DNA of 54,217 bases from positions 1,252,316 to 1,306,532 of the forward strand of contig CP070696.1 in the NCBI GenBank assembly GCA_020353535.1, in the 5' to 3' direction. This document shows, in pieces, positions 38,452 through 47,239 of the stretch. Origin of the DNA: Spirochaetaceae bacterium (GTDB taxonomy: Bacteria > Spirochaetota > Spirochaetia > SZUA-6 > DRHE01). Within the stretch, counting starts at the first letter, position 1, and every line of letters starts with the position of its first letter. Under the pieces are notes generated by a model. That model did not search any database and was not told the DNA's origin. It saw nothing but the letters and a program-made list of their open reading frames with translations. Both the position numbers and the translations under genes were made by a program.

Positions 38452-38611
38452 GAAAAACCTCCCCGCAGTTTCAAACGCAGTGCTGCAGATCAGTATAGGG
38501 AGCGAGACCGAATATTGCAAAAGCTTGCGGATGTTCGGGAGCCGCTGCCGCCTAACTGCAGCGGATTGACTCATCAACGATCCGAGTTCTACTATGAGGC
38601 TTGGAGGCGCC

Positions 38612-39724
38612 ATGGAGAAACGTGTCCTGGGCAATACGGGATTACAGCTGTCGGTGATCGGCTTCGGAGGTTTTCATCTGGTCGAAGTTCCCCGCAAGGA
38701 GGTTTCGCTGCTGCTCAACACCTACCTCGACCGCGGCGGTAACTACATCGAAACCGCGGCTCAGTACGGCGACGGGGTATCGGAACGCAAGGTGGGCGAG
38801 GCGGTCTCCCATCGGCGTAGTGAGTTTGTTCTGGCAACCAAGGCCGTGGATCGCACCCGCGACGGAGCGATGACGAGCCTGGAGCGGAGCTTGAAGAACC
38901 TCCGCAGCGATCACGTGGATCTGTTCTTCATGCACGAGCCCCAGAGTGTGGAGGAGGCTAAAAAAATCCTGGCTCCGGGTGGAGCCATGGAGGCGTTCAC
39001 CGAAGCCAAGCAGGCGGGCAAAGCCCGCTATGTGGCGGTATCCGGACACGGCCGGCCGGCGGGCATTCAGTATTCGATAGAGAATCATGCCTACGACGTC
39101 CTCATGACCGGATTCAACTACTTCGACCGCTTCAACTTTCCCCAAACAGAAGAGCAACTCCTGCCTTTGTGCCTGGACAGAGGGGTAGGGGTCCTGGGCA
39201 TGAAGGCCCTGGCCGACGGCTATCTGTACCGCAATGTGGCGACAGGGATCCGCTACGCCCTAAGCCTACCCATCGCCTCCCTGGTGCTCGGAATGAACCG
39301 ACTCGACCATCTGGAGCAGGATCTCAAGGTGGCGGAGACCTTTACTCCGATGGGGAAAGAGGAGAAGGAGGAGCTGTATCGCAATGCTCCCGAGCTAGGC
39401 CGCTATGTCTGCCGGCAATGCGGGCGCTGTCGCGGAGCCGACGGCATCGATCCGGAAGAGATATTCCTTCTGGAAGGACTGTTCGACAGGCAGATGAACG
39501 ACTACACTGTCCCGGATCCGCAGGAGTACGCCCTGCGGGAACGGCTCAAGCACTGGTTCGATCAGAAGGACTGGGCTCAGGAACAATACGGGAAGCTTAG
39601 AAACAAGGTCGATCCGCAGCAGGACTACTCAGCCCTGAACGATCTCTGCACCTACGGGATCGATGTGGATCGCAAACTGAAGATCGCCCATTCCAAGCTG
39701 ACCGGAGGCAGTTACCTGTTCTGA
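38612..39724 (+). CDS. Aldo/keto reductase with C-terminal cysteine cluster
   Basis: 370 residues from the ATG at 38612 (GGAGG 4 nt upstream); an ATG at 38594 would add six residues. A TIM-barrel aldo/keto reductase: RVLGNTGLQLSVIGFGG at the start and the catalytic set Glu47 (ETAAQYG, where most relatives have Asp), Tyr52, Lys77 (ATKAV) and His108 (FMHEP). After the barrel, CRQCGRC near residue 266 is a C-x2-C-x2-C cluster, as in reductases of this group that carry an iron-sulfur element; the fourth cysteine is not obvious. It reduces aldehydes or ketones with NAD(P)H. It is convergent with the next gene. Confidence 0.9.
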   Translation: MEKRVLGNTGLQLSVIGFGGFHLVEVPRKEVSLLLNTYLDRGGNYIETAAQYGDGVSERKVGEAVSHRRSEFVLATKAVDRTRDGAMTSLERSLKNLRSDHVDLFFMHEPQSVEEAKKILAPGGAMEAFTEAKQAGKARYVAVSGHGRPAGIQYSIENHAYDVLMTGFNYFDRFNFPQTEEQLLPLCLDRGVGVLGMKALADGYLYRNVATGIRYALSLPIASLVLGMNRLDHLEQDLKVAETFTPMGKEEKEELYRNAPELGRYVCRQCGRCRGADGIDPEEIFLLEGLFDRQMNDYTVPDPQEYALRERLKHWFDQKDWAQEQYGKLRNKVDPQQDYSALNDLCTYGIDVDRKLKIAHSKLTGGSYLF

Positions 39725-39776
39725 TGCTCCGCTGAATCCAGTCGCCCTCGGCTGAGCTGCCCCCACAGCTGATTAA

Positions 39777-40724
39777 TCAGTTCGCTGCGATATCCGCGGC
39801 CTCCGGAACCGTCTCGTAATCGCAGGCGAAGGAACCGTCATCCGCCGTGGTGAAAACCGCGAGCACGGTGTCTCGCTTCTGCTCGACATTCAGCATTACG
39901 CGGTTCTCGAGCGCCTGCTTGAGAAAGTTGATGGCCCGCGGCCAGCTCTTCTCCGTTGCCGCCATATTGGCACCGTTCTGTCCGTCCTGACCGCGCAGGA
40001 AGGCGTGGCCCGCGCCGTCGTAAATCTCGACTTCGTAGCGCTTTCCCAGTCGCTTCATCTCTGCTTCTGCGGCGGGAATCGTGGCATTGACGCGGTTGTC
40101 GGCGCCGCCGTACAGGCCGAGAACGGGTGCGCGGACATTCCGCAGAGACTCGGTAGCAGGGGATGTTCCGTAGAAAACGACAGCCGCAGCCAGATTCGGA
40201 TCCTGGGTTGCATAGCCAAAGCTGTTCGCCCCTCCCCAGCAGTATCCGACCACTGCGTAGCGTTTTGTTGCCGCAGGCAGGGATGTGGCGTATTGAACGG
40301 CTCCACGCAGCCGCCTGTAGATCTCTTCCTGTTCTAATGTCCGGATGAGATCGCGAGCTCCGTCGGGATCCACCGCGCGTGTACCCGCCCCGCCCGGAGC
40401 CTTTCCGCTAAGAAAATCCGGAGCGATGGCGATAAAACCCTCGGCAGCGAATTGATCCGCCACAGCCCTGGCCCAATCGTTCAAACCACGGTTCTCATGG
40501 ATAACCACGACTACCGGTGCCGGATCATTGCGCTCGGGATACACGACCCAGGCTTCCACGCGATCCCCTCCTTCGGCACTGTAGGTAATCCACTCTCCGT
40601 GCCGTGGAGATTCGTTGAGCCGGTCTCTGGCCTCCTCCCCTCCGGCGGGAAGCCCGGCTGATTGCGCCCAGAGAAGACCAACCCCCAATAGCAGGGCTGC
40701 AACGGCGATACTTCGTTTGTTCAT
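39777..40724 (-). CDS. Exported dienelactone hydrolase-family protein
   Basis: 315 residues. A signal peptide (MNKRSIAVAALLLGVGLLWAQSAG) makes it periplasmic, unlike classic cytoplasmic dienelactone hydrolases. The alpha/beta-hydrolase core has VVVVIHENRGLNDW, the nucleophile Cys in GYCWGG, the acid Asp in YGGADNRVN and the His in GAGHAF. A C-terminal extension of about 60 residues is unusual for the family. AAGGAG lies 8 nt before the ATG, and a strong promoter is upstream. Confidence 0.9.
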   Translation of the reverse strand: MNKRSIAVAALLLGVGLLWAQSAGLPAGGEEARDRLNESPRHGEWITYSAEGGDRVEAWVVYPERNDPAPVVVVIHENRGLNDWARAVADQFAAEGFIAIAPDFLSGKAPGGAGTRAVDPDGARDLIRTLEQEEIYRRLRGAVQYATSLPAATKRYAVVGYCWGGANSFGYATQDPNLAAAVVFYGTSPATESLRNVRAPVLGLYGGADNRVNATIPAAEAEMKRLGKRYEVEIYDGAGHAFLRGQDGQNGANMAATEKSWPRAINFLKQALENRVMLNVEQKRDTVLAVFTTADDGSFACDYETVPEAADIAAN

Positions 40725-40753
40725 AATCTTTTCTCCTTTACTCTTTACTTGGG

Positions 40754-40782
40754 ATTTTACATTGTTTAATTATCATTACCAA
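40754..40782 (-). promoter_or_regulatory. Predicted sigma-70-type promoter of the dienelactone hydrolase
   Basis: On the minus strand TTGGTA (plus 40777-40782) and TAAAAT (plus 40754-40759) are 17 nt apart, with transcription starting about 20 nt before the ATG at 40724. Confidence 0.55.
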
Positions 40783-40812
40783 TTTACTAATGTATAAGAC
40801 CTCGAGTCAATC

Positions 40813-40833
40813 TTGAACTAAACATATGTTCAA
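40813..40833. promoter_or_regulatory. Inverted repeat, possible operator between divergent genes
   Basis: TTGAAC and GTTCAA flank 9 nt, and the palindrome AACATATGTT lies inside the same region. It lies upstream of the -35 of the hydrolase gene and about 140 nt upstream of the methyltransferase gene. Typical size and symmetry for a dimeric regulator. Confidence 0.35.
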
Positions 40834-40974
40834 ACAGGCCTTCCGGATTCTACAGACAGGGCAAGAAATGTTGGCCGGCATGGTGACCGAAACAAAACCG
40901 AACCGAAAATACTTTACTTATGTTGTAATGTATTTGTATTTTTTCTCCTACACTTCCTCAGTGGGGAGGGAACC

Positions 40975-41682
40975 ATGAACGCGATGATTACGAAGAAAGA
41001 AGTGCCTCTCAATTTCAACAGGGTCGCCCGATGGTATGATGCCCTCCAGAAGATGAATCCCGGCTACACCGAACATTTGAGGCTCAGTGCAGAGCGACTT
41101 GCGGTGAAGCCCGACGCCAATCTGCTGGATCTATGCTGCGGAACAGGGCTTTCCACCGAGGCTCTGCGTGCCGTGTATCCTCAGGCCCGCATCGACGCGC
41201 TGGATGCCTCGGAGGGGATGCTGGAGGTTGCCCGCAACAGGGGGCTTGCGCAGCCGCTGAGCTACATCCTGGCGGATGTCATGGAATTGACCCCGGAGCA
41301 GCTGAACGGGCCATACGATGGGATCCTGATGGCCTACGGTATTCGCAACATGCCGGATGCCGATGCTGCCCTGGCAAGGCTCTTTCCCCTGCTCAAGAAG
41401 GGTGGAACCATCTGCTTCCACGAGTATTCGGTTTCCGACTCGAAATGGAGCCGTCTTATGTGGAACGTGGTCGCCTCCACGGTTATTATCCCTCTCGGGC
41501 AGCTGACTTCTCCGGGGGCTCCGATCTATCGCTACCTGCGCCGCAGCGTTTTAGAGTTCGACGGTGTTACCCGCTTCGAGCAGCGCCTCAGAGATGCGGG
41601 TTTCGTGGACGTCCATACCGAGCCTACCAACGGTTGGGCCAAAGGAATCGTGCATTCGTTTTTAGCTCGCAAGCCCGGGTAG
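40975..41682 (+). CDS. UbiE-like SAM-dependent methyltransferase
   Basis: 235 residues, class I methyltransferase. VARWYDALQKMNPGYTEHLRL is followed by the SAM-binding motif I LLDLCCGTGLSTEAL, an acidic residue in IDALDASEGML, ADVMEL, and LLKKGGTICFHEYS, as in UbiE/COQ5-type C- or O-methyltransferases. It may methylate a quinone or another isoprenoid-like molecule, but the residues past 160 (WNVVASTVIIPLGQL) suggest membrane association and a different substrate. GGGGAGGG precedes the ATG. It is convergent (29 nt) with a Rieske oxygenase gene, a pairing worth noting. Confidence 0.87.
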   Translation: MNAMITKKEVPLNFNRVARWYDALQKMNPGYTEHLRLSAERLAVKPDANLLDLCCGTGLSTEALRAVYPQARIDALDASEGMLEVARNRGLAQPLSYILADVMELTPEQLNGPYDGILMAYGIRNMPDADAALARLFPLLKKGGTICFHEYSVSDSKWSRLMWNVVASTVIIPLGQLTSPGAPIYRYLRRSVLEFDGVTRFEQRLRDAGFVDVHTEPTNGWAKGIVHSFLARKPG

Positions 41683-41711
41683 GCAAATCCGGAGTACCCA
41701 ATCCGACGCAC

Positions 41712-42725
41712 TCAGATGGGACGCGGTTTACCCACCGGTTCGCCAGAGGATTGCGCCGCCATCTCCGGAAGCAGCTCCGGATGGCGCAGGTAGTAGCGTC
41801 GTTCGGCGTAGGCCCGGTCCTCCGCCCACAGCCCCCTGGCGCGCTGCTCAATCTGTGAACGCACCCGTGCGGGCCTTTTGAGGGCTCGACGGAATACGGG
41901 GCGCGCCGATGCGGCCAGGGTCGCTTCGGTTACCGTTGTCCAGCCCGGACACATGGGGGTGGCGTGGGTTTCGACCACCGAACCGCTTCCCTCCCCTCGG
42001 ATGATGGTCATGACGATAGTGTTCGGTTCCGGGCAGTGGAAGGTGCAATCCACCTCCACCCCGATGGAACCGACAGCCCTGAACACCACCCGCACCGTGA
42101 GCACGTGGTCCGCGTTGTCTATGACCTTCAGCCTGGCGAAGCTGTGAGGGTGGAGGTGCACCCCGTGCCACGGATCGAGGCGATTGGCGATGATGTCTTC
42201 GGGATCGCAACGGGCCGCGAACTGGATGACTCCATCAATGAAGTGTTGGGGTCGAATCGGCAGCACGGGTCGGTCTATATTCTTGTCCGGGCGGAAGCGT
42301 ACCCAGGTGAGCACACCGTCGTCATGGATCTCCAGGAACCTGCCCTGCTTTCCTTCGCCGATTTGCATCCCGTGCCACGGACAAGTCAAAACACCGTCGC
42401 GGACCGTGCCTTCGGAAAGCGGTGCGCCCATGTGTGGACAGCGGTTGATGACCGCCAAGATTTTATCCTCGCTTTTCCATACGCAAACCTCATGACCGTC
42501 GATGTAGAAGAATCGAGGGTGTTCGCTCAAGGTTTTCGTAGCCGTGACAACGTGCCAGCCCCCTGAGGGAAGCTTGCGCACACGCTTCAGGGTTTGTTCG
42601 ATGTGCCGAATTCGTGCCTGCTGCCAATCAGGCTTGATCGAATCGGCAGGCTGCGAAGGCAGGGAAGTCAGGGGTCTGCCAAACAGCCAGAGGTCGTGTC
42701 CGTGGGCATCCTTCTCTCTGCGCAT
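41712..42725 (-). CDS. Rieske-type oxygenase (DUF5914-like)
   Basis: 337 residues from the ATG at 42725; upstream extension is possible but passes through the promoter. The Rieske [2Fe-2S] ligands are Cys96-x-His98 (CPHMG) and Cys115-x2-His118 (CPWHGM). The second half has a mononuclear iron motif, Asp184-x2-His187-x4-His192 (DPWHGVHLH), so it should be a real oxygenase that hydroxylates or demethylates a substrate with electrons from a separate reductase. The overall size resembles DUF5914 proteins, some of which lie in carotenoid gene clusters. No reductase or ferredoxin is present nearby. Confidence 0.87.
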   Translation of the reverse strand: MRREKDAHGHDLWLFGRPLTSLPSQPADSIKPDWQQARIRHIEQTLKRVRKLPSGGWHVVTATKTLSEHPRFFYIDGHEVCVWKSEDKILAVINRCPHMGAPLSEGTVRDGVLTCPWHGMQIGEGKQGRFLEIHDDGVLTWVRFRPDKNIDRPVLPIRPQHFIDGVIQFAARCDPEDIIANRLDPWHGVHLHPHSFARLKVIDNADHVLTVRVVFRAVGSIGVEVDCTFHCPEPNTIVMTIIRGEGSGSVVETHATPMCPGWTTVTEATLAASARPVFRRALKRPARVRSQIEQRARGLWAEDRAYAERRYYLRHPELLPEMAAQSSGEPVGKPRPI

Positions 42726-42763
42726 TGTGTTCCGCCGTGTTTCGCTTTGAATTGCTGTTAGTG

Positions 42764-42793
42764 AGAGTACTTCACGGCGGTTGAAGAGGTCAA
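42764..42793 (-). promoter_or_regulatory. Predicted promoter of the Rieske oxygenase
   Basis: On the minus strand TTGACC (plus 42788-42793) and TACTCT (plus 42764-42769) are 18 nt apart, 39 nt upstream of the ATG at 42725. A TGTAT-AGC-ATACA inverted repeat (42806-42818) lies directly upstream of the -35, in an activator-like position. Confidence 0.45.
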
Positions 42794-42876
42794 TGGATAT
42801 TTGATTGTATAGCATACATGTGGAGAAGTTGGTACTGTAGTGAAACTGGTTCACAATCGAGAGGGGAGTATGCGGC

Positions 42877-42905
42877 CAGACAGACCTTTAGACTCCGAAT
42901 ATACA
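42877..42905 (+). promoter_or_regulatory. Candidate promoter of the hydroxyacid dehydrogenase
   Basis: CAGACA at 42877-42882 and TATACA at 42900-42905 are 17 nt apart and end 25 nt before the ATG at 42931. Confidence 0.35.
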
Positions 42906-42930
42906 GGCAACTAAAAGTGAGGAAGAGGTT

Positions 42931-43893
42931 ATGAAGATCGTTGTTTTAGACGGCAACCGGCTCAATCCCGGAGACAATCCTTGGGATGAGGTTGCCGCTT
43001 TTGGAGAGCTCGACGTGCACGACTGGAGCGAGCCCCATCAAGTGGTGGAGAGGGCCAAAGATGCGGATATCATCCTCACCAACAAGTCCCTGGTCAGGCG
43101 GGATTCGATCGAGAAACTGCCGAAGTTGAAGTACATCAGCGTCCTGGCCACCGGCTACAACATCGTCGATGTGCAGGCCGCATGGAAGCGGAACATACCC
43201 GTCTCCAACGTCCCGGAATACGGCACCGATTCGGTCGCCCAGTTCGTCTTCGCCCTCCTGCTCGAGCTCTGCCATCATGTGGGCGTGCATGGGCAGGCGG
43301 TTCAAAGCGGTGAGTGGGAACGAAGCGGAACCTGGAGCCTGTTCAAGACTCCCCATGTTGAGCTGGTTGCCAAAACCATGGCCATTGTCGGATTCGGCAG
43401 AATCGGAAGACGTGTCGGTGAGCTGGCCCACGCCTTCGGGATGAAGGTGCTGGCTGTGGACATCCGGGAAGACAATCCGCCTGCCTACAAGCCGTTCGAA
43501 TTCGTATCTCTGGAGGAGGCATTTCGACGCGCCGATGTGGTAAGCCTCAACTGCGCGTTGACCGCTGAAAATGAGGGGATAGTCGATCGGAAGCTGCTCG
43601 CCTCGATGAAATCCAATGCCTTGCTCATCAACGCGGCCCGGGGTCCTCTGGTTCGGGAGGCTGACCTGAGTGAGGCGCTCAACGCCGGCACGATCGCCGG
43701 AGCGGCCCTGGATGTGGTTTCAACCGAGCCGATCCGCTCTGACAATCCGCTGCTGAAGGCCAAGAACTGCATCATCACCCCCCACATCGCCTGGGCCTCT
43801 CTGGAGGCCCGCCAGCGACTGATGAAAACCACGGCCGACAACATCGGGGCGTTTTTACGGGGAAAACCGCAGAATGTGGTGATTGACCTTTAG
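42931..43893 (+). CDS. D-2-hydroxyacid dehydrogenase (glycerate-dehydrogenase-like)
   Basis: 320 residues. The NAD(P)-binding GFGRIG (154-159) is followed by the catalytic set: Arg in INAARGPLV, Glu in VSTEPI and His in TPHIAW. The N-terminal part and the VPEYGTDSVAQFVFALLLE block match glycerate/hydroxypyruvate reductase-type enzymes. It would interconvert a 2-oxoacid and a D-2-hydroxyacid, such as hydroxypyruvate and glycerate. Next to methyl-transfer genes this could serve carbon assimilation, but that is speculative. Single gene with its own promoter; GAGGAAGAGG precedes the ATG. Confidence 0.92.
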   Translation: MKIVVLDGNRLNPGDNPWDEVAAFGELDVHDWSEPHQVVERAKDADIILTNKSLVRRDSIEKLPKLKYISVLATGYNIVDVQAAWKRNIPVSNVPEYGTDSVAQFVFALLLELCHHVGVHGQAVQSGEWERSGTWSLFKTPHVELVAKTMAIVGFGRIGRRVGELAHAFGMKVLAVDIREDNPPAYKPFEFVSLEEAFRRADVVSLNCALTAENEGIVDRKLLASMKSNALLINAARGPLVREADLSEALNAGTIAGAALDVVSTEPIRSDNPLLKAKNCIITPHIAWASLEARQRLMKTTADNIGAFLRGKPQNVVIDL

Positions 43894-43937
43894 GACAGAC
43901 AACGCGCTCACTGTCCGCGACAAACTTGCAGAGGACA

Positions 43938-43966
43938 TTGTACAGTTGCCGCAGAAAATTTATAGT
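43938..43966 (+). promoter_or_regulatory. Predicted sigma-70-type promoter of the propeller-like gene
   Basis: TTGTAC at 43938-43943 and TATAGT at 43961-43966 are separated by 17 nt, giving a leader of about 50 nt to the ATG at 44025. Confidence 0.55.
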
Positions 43967-44024
43967 GTTTGCGCATTGCCTTGGGATCAATAAACCATAA
44001 AATAAAAAAGGCAGGAGGAAAACG

Positions 44025-45425
44025 ATGGAGTGCTCTGTACATTCAATCCCATTAAACAAATATGTAAAGTACTTTGATGGCCAATGGCAGGGAATGATAG
44101 CAGCCTCAGACGGCGCCTGTTATTTCGGCGCATCAACACATTCTCCGCGGCATGGTTGTTCGTTTTTCAAATTCGAACCGGCAAACAATAAGCTATCTGT
44201 GCTTGCAGAAGATATGACTCAAGTATGCGGAGAAGACCGGACAAAAACTCCGCCACAGGGGAAGATCCACTCTCCTATCGTCGAGTTTGAGGGGTGGCTG
44301 TATTTTACGACCCATCTTTCGAATTACTGGGACGAAGCGATGGACAAGTACACGGGTGCCCATGTAATGGGCTACGAACTGTCGACCGGTAAATTCAGAG
44401 ATTTTGGTATTGTTCGTAAACGGTATACGATCTACTCCGCCATAAACGTGGACAGGGTACACAGAAAACTCTACGTGCTTGCTGTTCCCTTTGCCAGGGC
44501 CGATGTGGAAAAGGATGGAAGCCATCTGTATCAGATCGATATCGAATCCGGGGAAATGGTTCATCTAGGTTTGGTGGGACAAAAACAACGGGGGTGTTCT
44601 TTTTGGTTTTTTATTGATAACGAGGGAAATTGTTGGTTCACTCTGTGGAAGAATCACTGGCCCCTGTCTTGGGACCATGGTGATTTATATCAATTTGATG
44701 CAAAGGCCAAGGCTATCAAATGTTATAAAGACGTTCTGCCCGGTGGAAAACTGGCGCCGGACGGCATTTCTGCACCCGCCAAACTCAACACGGAAAGAAG
44801 CTGGTCGTGGGCGGAAGCCTTGCCCGGCAACAGGCAATGTCTGTTTACCACGGGCTGCCTCGGCGGCGGAGACGAGCGATTGTGGATTTTTGATCCCAGA
44901 AAAAACATAGAAACCGGTGAGGCGTTTCAACCTTTCGCGTATATCGGATCGACCTTCTTGGCGAACGCCTTCGACCAGAAGGATCGGCTTTATTTTGTGC
45001 AGTATAAAAAATTGGAGGATGCCCGCGTCTATTGGGCGGAGGCTGCCCGGGATTATCCTCGAGAAGATATCGAATTTGATGACGCGCTTCATCTGCGAAG
45101 TATCAGCGTAGATCCGGCTGGAGATAAAACAGTGACCGACCATGGCAGGATCGTAGATGGACAGAATCGGCGTGTAACCATGATAGAGTCACTGGCCGCG
45201 GACAGTAAGGGCAATGTCTACATGCACGGAACCTGGGACTCTTTGACAGCCGAGGAGTCAACGCATCAGTATGTCTGGCCCGAGCTCACTGAGTATTACG
45301 ATGAGATGGGATACTCTCCACTCCTGAAAACCTACACAGATGCGAAAAATTATGACTTCAAAGTCATGCACCGGGGACAATTCTTTTCGCATGTGAATGT
45401 AGTCAAAAATACGGGAAGGAAGTGA
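44025..45425 (+). CDS. Beta-propeller-like protein of unknown function
   Basis: 466 residues without a signal peptide. Regular beta-rich repeats of 40-60 residues (examples: SPIVEFEGWLYFTTHLSNYWD, VDRVHRKLYVLAVPFARADVE, SFWFFIDNEGNCWFTLW, IESLAADSKGNVYMHGTWD) look like blades of a propeller with about six or seven blades; several end in a G-x-(V/C)-(Y/W) strand like those of sugar-lactone or glucan-binding propellers. I know no named family. Base composition is lower in G+C (35-50% in the lines I counted) than both neighbours, which suggests acquisition. AGGAGG lies 6 nt before the ATG, and it has its own promoter. It lies between a dehydrogenase and an ABC importer whose genes face it. Confidence 0.8.
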   Translation: MECSVHSIPLNKYVKYFDGQWQGMIAASDGACYFGASTHSPRHGCSFFKFEPANNKLSVLAEDMTQVCGEDRTKTPPQGKIHSPIVEFEGWLYFTTHLSNYWDEAMDKYTGAHVMGYELSTGKFRDFGIVRKRYTIYSAINVDRVHRKLYVLAVPFARADVEKDGSHLYQIDIESGEMVHLGLVGQKQRGCSFWFFIDNEGNCWFTLWKNHWPLSWDHGDLYQFDAKAKAIKCYKDVLPGGKLAPDGISAPAKLNTERSWSWAEALPGNRQCLFTTGCLGGGDERLWIFDPRKNIETGEAFQPFAYIGSTFLANAFDQKDRLYFVQYKKLEDARVYWAEAARDYPREDIEFDDALHLRSISVDPAGDKTVTDHGRIVDGQNRRVTMIESLAADSKGNVYMHGTWDSLTAEESTHQYVWPELTEYYDEMGYSPLLKTYTDAKNYDFKVMHRGQFFSHVNVVKNTGRK

Positions 45426-45445
45426 GAAGACTGTCCCCGCGTCTG

Positions 45446-46282
45446 CTATTTCAGCGCTCCTGAGGTCAAGCCGCGGACAAAATGCTTCTGCAGGAAGAGC
45501 ATGATGATGATGATGGGTATGATGACCCCCGTCACACCGGCGGCGGATATCGACCAGTACTTTATATTCTCAGCTCCGTACTCGGCAATCGCGACAGGCA
45601 GTGTCTTGGCATCGGTGCCTGTCAAAATCAGCGGGAAGAGGAAGTTGTTGTAGGCTAGGAGAAAACTGAATATGGCGGTGGTCGCTATGCCGGGCGCTAC
45701 CACGGGGATGATGACCCGGATAAGCGCACCCAGACGGGAACAGCCGTCGATGACCGCCGCCTCGTCAAGCTCCCGGGGTACACCCAAGAAGAATCCCCGC
45801 ATCAGCCAGATGGAGAACGGCTGGTTGAAGGCCACCATGATCAGGATCATGATAATACGGGTGTCCTGCAAACGCAGGGTCTTGGCGATCATAAAATAGG
45901 GTATCACCAGCAGCATCTGGGGAAACATGCGGATGGCCAGGAGCAGGAGCAGGATCACGAACACCACCACCTGCCGGCCCGGCTGCCGCACGAATCCGTA
46001 CGCAGCCAGTGAGGCGATCGGCACGGAGATACCCACCGTTCCAAAGGCGATGACCAGGGTATTGATCAGGTACTTGAAAAAAGGTTGTTTGATCCAGATG
46101 TGGATGTGATGCTGCAACGTCGGCTTGAAGATCCACTTGGGGGGCATGGAGAAGGCATCGACGGGGAACTTGATAGAGGTCATCGCTACGTGGAAAATCG
46201 GAAACAGAACCACAACAGAAATGAGAATCAGCAGCAGGTAGACAATCGTGGATCTGAGGAGGCGCGTCGTCCTTATCCCCAT
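45446..46282 (-). CDS. Sugar-type ABC transporter permease (MalG-like)
   Basis: 278 residues from the ATG at 46282, inside the last codons of the preceding permease gene (10-nt overlap). Six membrane helices; the ATPase-contacting EAA motif is EAAVIDGCSRLGALIRVIIP, as in carbohydrate (CUT1) permeases. The gene is the last of a binding protein-permease-permease operon that has no ATPase. CUT1 systems often use a shared ATPase (MsmX/MalK type) encoded elsewhere. The substrate may be a sugar or, given the divergent operon, a methylated compound. Confidence 0.93.
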   Translation of the reverse strand: MGIRTTRLLRSTIVYLLLILISVVVLFPIFHVAMTSIKFPVDAFSMPPKWIFKPTLQHHIHIWIKQPFFKYLINTLVIAFGTVGISVPIASLAAYGFVRQPGRQVVVFVILLLLLAIRMFPQMLLVIPYFMIAKTLRLQDTRIIMILIMVAFNQPFSIWLMRGFFLGVPRELDEAAVIDGCSRLGALIRVIIPVVAPGIATTAIFSFLLAYNNFLFPLILTGTDAKTLPVAIAEYGAENIKYWSISAAGVTGVIIPIIIIMLFLQKHFVRGLTSGALK

Positions 46283-47157
46283 TGTTCCCGCCTGTACAAG
46301 AAATACAAATACACGCCGATGATTCCCAACAGAAATATCAGGGTCCAAACGCCTATAGCCGATCCCATGCCGATTCGAAGCAGATTGAAGGTGACCCGGT
46401 AGTTGTACAGGGTCAGAGTTTCGGTTGCCGTACCCGGCCCTCCGCCGGTGATCACAAAGATCTTGTCAAAGATCCGCCAGGCATCCATGGTCCGCATCAC
46501 CACCACGAACAGGATCAGGGGGCGCAGGATAGGCAGGATGATGCCGAACAAAGTTCTGAATCCCGATGCTCCATCGATTTTCGCCGCTTCCATGAGGTCT
46601 TCGGGAATGGACTGCAGCCCGGCGAACATTACGATGATGACAAAGGGTGTGTACTGCCATACGTCGGACAGCACGACGGCGACGAAGGCGGGAAGCGGGC
46701 TGTCGAACCAGTTCGGCTGCGGGATATTGAGCAGTCTCAGAAAATAGTTGACCATTCCCCAGTCGGGAACGAACATCCATTTGAGTATCAATCCCGCTGC
46801 CGAGGGGGTGACCACGATCGGCAGAAACAGCAGCAGGGTGAACAGCCTGCGACCCCGGGCGATACTGTCCAGGAGCAACGCTATTATCAAACCCAGCACC
46901 AGCTGCACTCCGACGACAATCCCCGTGAAAACCGCGCTCTTACCGACGGCGTCCACGAAGTCCGCTTCACCGAACAGCCGGACATAGTTGCCGAGACCGG
47001 TGAATTTCGGGATCTCGCCCAGGGAATAACGAAAAAAGCTTAAGTATATAGCATAACCCAGCGGATAGAAGAGGATGATGGCCAGGACGATGAGGCTGGG
47101 AAGGGCGAAGTGCAGGTACGTTCGCCTGCTTGTTAATTTACCGTACATCCCAAGCAA
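46273..47157 (-). CDS. Sugar-type ABC transporter permease (MalF-like)
   Basis: 294 residues. The N-terminal hydrophobic helix and the F-x-GLGNYVRLF block are typical of MalF/UgpA-type permeases; the EAA loop is EAAKIDGASGFRTLFGIILP. It pairs with the MalG-like permease downstream. Its start codon follows the binding-protein gene by 110 nt, a region with a strong hairpin. The last codons overlap the MalG start, so translation is coupled. Confidence 0.93.
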   Translation of the reverse strand: MLGMYGKLTSRRTYLHFALPSLIVLAIILFYPLGYAIYLSFFRYSLGEIPKFTGLGNYVRLFGEADFVDAVGKSAVFTGIVVGVQLVLGLIIALLLDSIARGRRLFTLLLFLPIVVTPSAAGLILKWMFVPDWGMVNYFLRLLNIPQPNWFDSPLPAFVAVVLSDVWQYTPFVIIVMFAGLQSIPEDLMEAAKIDGASGFRTLFGIILPILRPLILFVVVMRTMDAWRIFDKIFVITGGGPGTATETLTLYNYRVTFNLLRIGMGSAIGVWTLIFLLGIIGVYLYFLYRREQWG

Positions 47158-47204
47158 ACTCTAGTTGTAACGGTTCTTTAATGCGCCGTGCTTTAGATAT
47201 CGTT

Positions 47205-47239
47205 AGCGGTCCCCGGCAGTAAACGTACCAGGGACCGCT
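47205..47239 (-). other. Strong hairpin between binding-protein and permease genes
   Basis: AGCGGTCCC and GGGACCGCT form a perfect 9-bp stem around a 17-nt loop whose ends can pair further. It lies in the gap between the binding-protein stop and the MalF start, with no T-run on the minus strand. Such a stem is known in malE-malF-type gaps to protect the upstream mRNA, giving more binding protein than permease. I infer the same here. Confidence 0.6.
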
